Source of the DNA: Chrysochromulina tobinii
Lineage: Eukaryota > Haptophyta > Prymnesiales > Chrysochromulinaceae
NCBI GenBank assembly: GCA_001275005.1
Contig: JWZX01001100.1
Location: forward strand, 1-19,213
Length of the DNA stretch: 19,213 nt
Direction: 5' to 3'
Shown here: positions 11,866-16,717 of the stretch, in pieces
Layout of the letters: the number at the start of each line of letters is the position of its first letter
Numbering within the stretch: the first letter of the stretch is position 1
Notes under the pieces: generated by a model
What the model saw: only the letters and a program-made list of their open reading frames with translations
Told to the model about the DNA's origin: nothing
The model's database searches: none
Made by a program: the position numbers and the translations under genes

Positions 11866-12213
11866 TCTGAGTGCACACACGCAGAGAGACTTGGCACGTC
11901 AGATGGATGCTAGGCTTTACGGGCGGGCGCGATGGCTCAGGCGTTGCGTGCAGACGCGGGCGGTCGGCAAGAATGTCGTACTGCGCGAGAATGCCCGCCC
12001 TTTCACGTTGCGTGAACGTTAACACAAGAGCGTGAGGGCGTGAATGTGGAAACTCTTCAGGACGTACGTGACTTTCGAAGCCATTAGTTAGAAATTCGAA
12101 CCCTTTCACACATTGCAAACACATTCACAGCTTTTGAAAGGAGGCCGAATGAAAATGTCGTCTTGAATTGCGTTCCCGCCGCGACGCGGTGACCCTCTGA
12201 GAGAGAGAGCGCC
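11866..12213. promoter_or_regulatory. Divergent promoter region between the USP and FN3/STPGR genes
   Basis: These 348 bp separate two start codons pointing away from each other, so they should hold both 5' UTRs and core promoters. The part from about 12000 to 12180 is clearly less GC-rich than the genes. Visible elements: an inverted repeat TTCACG-TTG-CGTGAA (12002-12016); the palindrome ACGTACGT (12062-12069), an ACGT core of the kind bZIP proteins bind; and two TTCGAA words 21 bp apart (12074-12079 and 12095-12100). A GA-rich stretch precedes the perfect start context GCCATGG at 12211. No TATA box is evident. Binding roles are inferred. Confidence 0.6.
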
Positions 12214-14687
12214 ATGGACGAAAAAGAACAATGGCTCAAGAGAATGGGTCTGCCCGGCGGGCGCCCGAGCGGCGGCAGCACCAGCGGCGGCGGCGGCGGC
12301 GGCCCGATGCCACCAGCACCAAAGCTTGACGCCAGCGGCGCGCAGTCCAACGCGCTCGTGCTGTCTTGGGATTGGCCGGGGGCGCCGGCGGGCGCAAAGT
12401 TCGCATTCTGCTACCGCGGTGCGAGTGGTGCCGGCACGTGGCGCACTGACACGATCGCTGGTGTCTCCGCCTCTGGCCACGTGCTGCGCTCGCTCAGTCC
12501 AAACACAACCTACGCCGTCGCCGTCGAGATGACGCTGGCGCAGGCCGGCACATCACCGGTTCGCGGTGCAGAGCTGATTGCAACGACGGCCCCAGCGGCG
12601 CCGAGCGGCCTGGAGGTCACAGAGGTCACCGACTCGTCCATTGCCCTGAAGTGGAACCGGTCGCCTGGCGCCGACGTGCGGTACGCCGTGTACGGCTCGG
12701 CGGCGCTCGGATTCAACAAGGTGTACACGGGCGCGGAGGCTCACTGTACGATCACCGGGCTAACCAAGGGCAAGGAGTACGGCTTCCGCGTGTGCGCGAT
12801 GAACGGGCAGGGCGGTGCCTCCGACTTTGGGCAGGAGGTCACCGTCAAGTGCGATGCAGCCGGAGCGAAGCGCGGCGGCGGCGGCGGCGGAGGCGGAGGC
12901 GGAGGCGGAGGCGCGGCGCGTGGCATCCAGGCAGAGCTGCTCACGCTCACGCACGACGCGCTCTCGATGCGATGGCCGGCGCCGCCCGGCGGCGCCACCA
13001 GCTACACAGTGGAGCTCGCCGAGGGCGATGGCGGCGTCGTGGCCGAGGGCGAGGAGTGGACGGTGATCTACGAGGGCGCACCTCCCGGTTGCGAGATCAG
13101 CTATTTGGCGCCCGAGACCGAGTACCACATGCGCGTCAACTACAAGGACCACAGCGGGCGCACGCACGACTTCGGCCCGTCGCTCATCGTGACCACGCCA
13201 GAGGAGCCGGCCAAGCCTAAGAAGGCAAGTGCGAAGAAGAAGGCTACCAGCGAGACCAAATCTGCCACGCCAAAGCGCCCACCCAAGCCGCCGCCGCCGC
13301 CGCCGCCGCCGCCCAAGCCGCCGCCGCCGCCAAAACCGCCGCCGATCCCGACGCGCCCGCCGCGCGCGCCCATCACGAAGCAATCTGGCCCGGCGCCCTC
13401 GCCTCGGCCGGCCTCTCCCCGGCCGGCAGCACCGAGCAGCTCGCGCAAGCCGCGCAGGCCTCCGCAGTCGCCTCGGCGTGGCGGTAGGGAAGACGAAGAC
13501 GAGACGGCCGCAAGCGACGAGAGCGAGGACGAGGAGGACGGCGGGCGCTCCTCCCATCGCCATCGCACGAGTGCCGGCTCGTCCTCTGCCTCCGCCATCC
13601 ACGAGCGCTTGTACGGCCTTCACCAAGGCCAGCTCGAACGCCTCAAGGAGCAGAAGAAGCAGTTCCTCGACTCGCTCAGCAGCCAAGCCGGAGCGCCGCT
13701 GCGCGAGAAGGCGGGCATCGCGATGTCGCCGCGCTCGCGTTCGAACGCTGCACCGCTCGGCGGATCCACGCCGCGCCCGGACCTCTGGCTCGGCTCGCAT
13801 GCGGCTGCGGGACCGACGACCGATAAGGCACTGCCTGCCTCGCCACGTGGGTCGGTGGCGGGGCGTACTTCGCAGGCTGGCGCCTCCGAACTCGGCGACG
13901 AGAAGCCCGGCCCGGGCGCGTACAACAGCACCTCCGACTTCAAGCCTGCCGACCGCCTGAGAAAGGACCCATCCAAAGGGTCGGCGAGCTCATTCAAATC
14001 GAAGACGAAACGGCTCTTCGACTTTGACGGCGCCGTGATCGATACGACGCTTCATCCGGGCAAGAAGCTGTCCGATGCCCCCGGCGTGGGCACATACTCG
14101 CCGGCGGACATGGGCTCGATCGAAAAGGTCGCCGAGGCGCTCAAGCGGCGCGCGGCCAAGCTCGCCACCTTGCGGCGCAATAAGGACATCAAGGAGCCTA
14201 ATCGCTTCCAGTCGGGCACTCTGCCGCCCGCGGCGACGCCTGGCCCAGGTGCGTACGACACGGATCGGCTCGCCAAGGCCAAGGAGGAGCGCCAGTACGG
14301 CGCGAAGTTCATGGCGTTCAAGAGCGGCAGCCGGCGCGCGCTGCCGTGGGGCGGGCGTGGCTCCGACGCTCCACAGTCCATCCGTGCCCGCAAGGTGGAC
14401 GACCTTGAGCTCGCCGATCTCGAAGGGCCTGGGCCAGGGGAATACGAAGCCTCCTCCATGTTTGCCAAGCCGGCGCCCTCCGCGCGCCGCCGCGGCACCG
14501 CCTGGTCCAAAGGTGCGATCTCGCTGATTGCCACTGATTGCCACTGAGTGCCACTGATTGCCACTAATTGCCACTAATTGCCACCGCCTGGTCCAAAGGT
14601 GCGCCTCGCTTTGCCCCGGAGCCGTCGATCGAAAAGATTGGGCCCTCCGCCGTGCACTACACGCCCAACTACTCGCAGTGCTCGTAG
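12214..14687 (+). CDS. FN3 and SHIPPO/STPGR-repeat protein, probably flagellar; join(12214..14512,14599..14687), 795 aa
   Basis: Probable axonemal or microtubule-associated protein. Three fibronectin type III domains are visible at about 35-126, 127-214 and 235-328; their strand motifs include LVLSWDWP, IALKWNRS and LSMRWPAP. A Gly run (221-233) precedes the third. A Lys/Pro-rich linker with long proline runs (354-380), an acidic Ser-rich stretch (425-442) and a charged helix with ERLYGLHQGQLERLKEQKKQF character (464-485) follow. The C-terminal part carries sperm-tail PG-rich (STPGR/SHIPPO) repeats: KPGPGAY (564-570), DAPGVGTYSP (621-630), TPGPGAY (675-681) and EGPGPGEY (737-744). Read unspliced, the frame stops at 14547 (777 aa). 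Removing the 86-bp intron at 14513-14598 (phase 1, splitting Gly767) restores GTAWSKGAPRFAPEP and a fifth repeat-like end, IGPSAVHYTPNYSQCS, stopping at TAG 14685-14687. I prefer the spliced form. The start context GCCATGG is ideal. STPGR proteins are typical of cilia and flagella, so a flagellated cell is implied. Confidence 0.88.
14496..14603 (+). repeat. 22-bp direct repeats flanking a 10-bp tandem array
   Basis: Copies at 14496-14517 and 14582-14603 are identical over 22 bp and contain CCTGGTCCAAAGGTGCG; the offset is 86 bp. After the repeat both copies continue with a similar CTCGCT...TTGCC stretch, so the original duplication may have been longer, about 35-40 bp. Between them, 14526-14584 holds six units of a GATTGCCACT-like 10-mer. 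Units 5 and 6 begin AA instead of GA, and unit 3 has GAG. Confidence 0.93.
14513..14598 (+). other. 86-bp GT-AG intron bounded by a direct repeat
   Basis: The segment starts GTGCG after AAAG and ends CCAAAG before GTGCG. Both junctions fall at the same AG|GT inside two copies of a 22-bp direct repeat. Its length is not a multiple of three, so retention changes frame and ends the protein within 12 codons. Excision restores a sensible STPGR-like C-terminus. CTAAT at 14574-14578 has its candidate branch A at 14577, 21 nt before the 3' splice site. The alternative is a frame-breaking insertion with no splicing; transcript data are not available here. Confidence 0.8.
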
Positions 14688-14835
14688 GCGCCGTGATGAG
14701 CACTCGCATGCGTAGGAGCATAGCACTCCCAGCTACTCGCAGAGCGCCTTCCAGCGGCGGGGCTCATCTCGTGTGCCATACTCCTGTGTGGCCTAGTGCC
14801 GTGAGAGAGCTGCGGAATCGTGAAAGCTCTGCATA

Positions 14836-14856
14836 TGCATGCAATGCATGCATGCG
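14836..14856. repeat. TGCATGCA palindromic cluster
   Basis: TGCATGCA (14836-14843) and TGCATGCA (14845-14852) are separated by one A. Each is self-palindromic, and the pair is both a direct and an inverted repeat. The second copy lies in TGCATGCATGCG (14845-14856), identical to 163-174 downstream of the first gene. The cluster starts 149 bp after the TAG of the FN3/STPGR gene. Confidence 0.8.
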
Positions 14857-14940
14857 TGACCTGTGGGCATGTGTTTGGTCGGACTCGGAGCGAGCCGCGT
14901 GTACGTGCGTGCCGTGTGGGCGGGCAGTACGCGCGGGTGC

Positions 14941-14960
14941 CAGTCAGTCAGTCAGTCAGT
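14941..14960. repeat. (CAGT)5 tetranucleotide microsatellite
   Basis: Five perfect tandem CAGT units lie in the spacer. It is a simple-sequence repeat with no visible role. Confidence 0.97.
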
Positions 14961-14973
14961 TTCGTCGCGGTCC

Positions 14974-14995
14974 CCCGCGCTCACCACAGCGCGGG
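14974..14995. repeat. GC-rich stem-loop
   Basis: Perfect 8-bp arms CCCGCGCT and AGCGCGGG flank a 6-nt loop, CACCAC. This is the most stable short hairpin I found in the convergent spacer. It could act in 3'-end formation of either flanking transcript; that is inferred. Confidence 0.7.
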
Positions 14996-15107
14996 TAGCG
15001 CGGGTGCGGCCTGTCCGATCTGCGTTGTGTGAGGCCATGCGTGCGCGAGCGGTCGCGGTCCCTACCGTCCGGTCGTACACGCTCGTACCCCCCCGCGCCC
15101 CCGTGCC

Positions 15108-15128
15108 CCCGTGCCGTACGAGCACGGG
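15108..15128. repeat. Inverted repeat with CGTACGA loop
   Basis: Perfect 7-bp arms CCCGTGC and GCACGGG flank CGTACGA. It directly follows a C-rich run containing repeated CCCGTGC words. Confidence 0.65.
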
Positions 15129-15434
15129 TCCCCGCCGGCGCGGCGCTCGAGAGACACGACACCGCTTTACGGTTGCGATTATAGGCCGCCTCGCAGACCG
15201 CTCACGTGGGTGCAGGATGGTCGCAGGTCTCCGGCGTAGGCCGGCACTCGGCTGGCACAGAAAGTTTGGGTGAACTCGTTGACGGTTTGGTCAATCATTT
15301 GTCAGTTTTGGCGTTTCAGCATATTTCTTATGACAGTCTTCGTCTTTCTTCGTCCGGGGGGATTCGGAAACTGAAATGAAAGCCGCGGGAGGGTACCCAC
15401 CGACTGTGCGCGCGGCAGACTGGCGCGGAGCCGT

Positions 15435-15452
15435 ACCGGTACATGTACCGGT
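15435..15452. repeat. Perfect 18-bp palindrome in the PEX19 3' flank
   Basis: ACCGGTACATGTACCGGT is identical to its reverse complement. It lies 51 bp beyond the PEX19 stop codon on the minus strand. It has no loop, so it suits a dimeric protein site or a cruciform better than a classic RNA hairpin, although two RNA copies could pair. Confidence 0.9.
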
Positions 15453-15503
15453 TGGGCGGGCGCGGCGCCGTGGCGTGGGGTGGGAACACGACTGCCACGC
15501 GGC

Positions 15504-16460
15504 TCACATGACAGCGCAGCCAGCGCTGTCCGCCACCGGGCCGGCGATTTCGGCCGGCGGCGGGCCGCAGGCTTGCATCTGTTGCATGAGCGTCGCGACC
15601 CTGTCAGTGTCCTCGGGCGACTCCTCGTACGCCCGCAGGATGTCGCCCACGAGCGCCTCCTGCTTGCGATAGCGCGCGAGCTCCTCGGCTGAGAGGCTCG
15701 ACTGGTTGGCCGCAATGTACCTGGGGAACTCCGCGTGCAGATGGCGCATGGGCTCGAGCATCACATCCTTCGAGAGGAGCTGCCCAACGAGCTTGTCAAG
15801 CATCCCTTCCATCGCCGCATCCGAGTCAGCCTCGCTGCGGGTCGGCGGTCCTGCCACCGCCGGCCCGGCGGCGCTGGAGCCACCTCCGCCCCTCGCCGCC
15901 TCGGCGGGCGGCACCACGGCGCTCAGCTTCTGCAACAGGTCGAGCATGCCATCGTCAGCACCGCCTGCGTCGGCACTGCCACTACCACCCAGGCCTGTAG
16001 CGAGCTGCTGCAGCAGCTTGAGCATGGCCTCCTCCTCCGCAGTGCTTCCCGAGCTACCGGCGCCGTTGGACAGAGCCTCAGCGGACGCGGCGAGGTTACG
16101 CAACGTCCTATCGAGCTGCTCGTCATCATCGATGCTGTTGGCTGCCTCTGGTGATGCTGACTTGTCGCCGCCGCCCACACTCAAGCCATTGAGAAGCATC
16201 TTGGCGAGCTCGTCCGCCTGCGCGTCCAAGTTGGCGGCTTGTGCCACTCCACCGCTCGCGGCAGCAGGCTGCGCATGCGCAGGGCCACCTTGGGTGCGAA
16301 GGGCTGCCAACGGCGCCTCCGGTGCGAGCGGCGGCGGCGCAGGCAGCTGGGCGGCGGCTGGCGCCACCGTGGATGCTGGTGGCGTCGGCTCAGCGTCGAA
16401 GTCGTCGAGCGCCTCGGCGAGTAGCTTGGCCAGCTCGGCTTGGGTCGGCATCGAACTCAT
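15504..16460 (-). CDS. PEX19: PEX19, peroxisomal membrane protein chaperone/import receptor
   Basis: Peroxin 19 binds newly made peroxisomal membrane proteins in the cytosol and delivers them to PEX3 on the peroxisome. The N-terminus (AELAKLLAEALDDFD, residues 8-22) matches the PEX3-binding helix of the family. A Pro/Ala/Gly-rich, probably disordered region with short amphipathic Leu/Met helices follows (82-93, 143-155, 171-182). The conserved cargo-binding domain (about 213-305) contains MEGMLDKLVGQLLSKDVMLEP, the FPRYIAAN stretch, ARYRKQEALVGDIL and LMQQMQACGPPPAEI. The protein ends in CAVM, a CaaX box with the prenylation cysteine at 315, as expected for PEX19. Its 318 aa is close to the usual length of about 300. 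The start is ATG at 16458-16460 with A at -3; a second ATG three codons on is also possible. It is single-exon and divergent from the ankyrin-kinase gene. Confidence 0.95.
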   Translation of the reverse strand: MSSMPTQAELAKLLAEALDDFDAEPTPPASTVAPAAAQLPAPPPLAPEAPLAALRTQGGPAHAQPAAASGGVAQAANLDAQADELAKMLLNGLSVGGGDKSASPEAANSIDDDEQLDRTLRNLAASAEALSNGAGSSGSTAEEEAMLKLLQQLATGLGGSGSADAGGADDGMLDLLQKLSAVVPPAEAARGGGGSSAAGPAVAGPPTRSEADSDAAMEGMLDKLVGQLLSKDVMLEPMRHLHAEFPRYIAANQSSLSAEELARYRKQEALVGDILRAYEESPEDTDRVATLMQQMQACGPPPAEIAGPVADSAGCAVM

Positions 16461-16717
16461 AATGCGTATTGGGATCTTCGCAACCCCGAGCCGCGCCCGC
16501 GTCGCGCCAAGTTACGCAGCCAAAGTAACGCAGCCCGGAGAAGCCAAACGCCTGTGCCCCACACCGGAATCATCGCGATGAATATCCATACAAAACGATC
16601 GAAGATGTTCCAAAACCTCGCGTTCGGCCAAAACTATTTTCGGTTGACAAACTTTGCCAAACCCCCGCGCTGTGCCCGCTTCGGCCTTTTGGCCGCGGCG
16701 CCGGCGCCGCGCCGCGA
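16461..16717. promoter_or_regulatory. Divergent promoter region between PEX19 and the ankyrin-kinase
   Basis: These 257 bp separate two outward-pointing starts. A near-perfect direct repeat, AAGTTACGCAGCC / AAAGTAACGCAGCC, lies at 16509-16535, about 50 bp upstream of PEX19. The middle (about 16560-16660) is AT-richer than the genes and is a likely initiation zone. Two hairpins sit just before the kinase start. No TATA box is evident. The kinase frame is open upstream to a TAA at 16526-16528 but has no ATG before 16718. Confidence 0.6.
16682..16711 (+). repeat. Two abutting inverted repeats just upstream of the kinase start codon
   Basis: CGGCC-TTTT-GGCCG (16682-16695) is a 5-bp stem with a T4 loop. 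CGCGGCGCCGGCGCCGCG (16694-16711) is a perfect 18-bp palindrome ending 6 bp before the ATG. If in the 5' UTR, these would place GC-rich structure at the start codon. Confidence 0.65.

Larger units (their letters stand above)
14688..15503. other. Convergent intergenic spacer rich in inverted repeats
   Basis: These 816 bp lie between the stop of the FN3/STPGR gene (+) and the stop of PEX19 (-). The open frames are Arg/Ser/Val-rich shadows with no domain, and I see no gene, tRNA or rRNA. It contains a TGCATGCA cluster (14836-14856), (CAGT)5 (14941-14960), GC stem-loops at 14974-14995 and 15108-15128, a C-rich run near 15087-15110, and a perfect 18-bp palindrome at 15435-15452. A less GC-rich part (about 15270-15380) may hold 3'-end signals, but no AATAAA was found. 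Confidence 0.65.

Noticed and set aside
11866-11880. Deubiquitinase start at 11880
   Set aside because: The codon at 11880-11878 is GTG, not ATG. The first ATG, at 11865, has a strong context and is five codons downstream.
12002-12100. A heat-shock element from the TTC/GAA words
   Set aside because: TTCGAA and GAAATTCGAA do not follow the alternating nGAAnnTTCn spacing, so the words are reported only as repeated motifs.
14513-14598. The insert as a transposon or introner-type mobile element with target-site duplication
   Set aside because: A 22-bp flanking repeat is long for a target-site duplication, there are no terminal inverted repeats, and the interior is only a 10-bp tandem array. Segmental duplication explains it more simply, though a genome search for similar introns could revive this idea.
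14548-14687. Sequence after the 14547 stop as plain 3' UTR, with the 777-aa protein taken as final
   Set aside because: The exact direct repeats, the GT-AG boundaries and the restored STPGR-like C-terminus fit an intron better. The unspliced form remains possible.
14688-15503. A tRNA or other structured RNA gene in the convergent spacer
   Set aside because: Hairpins are present, but no cloverleaf, no A/B-box pair and no CCA-type end could be recognised.
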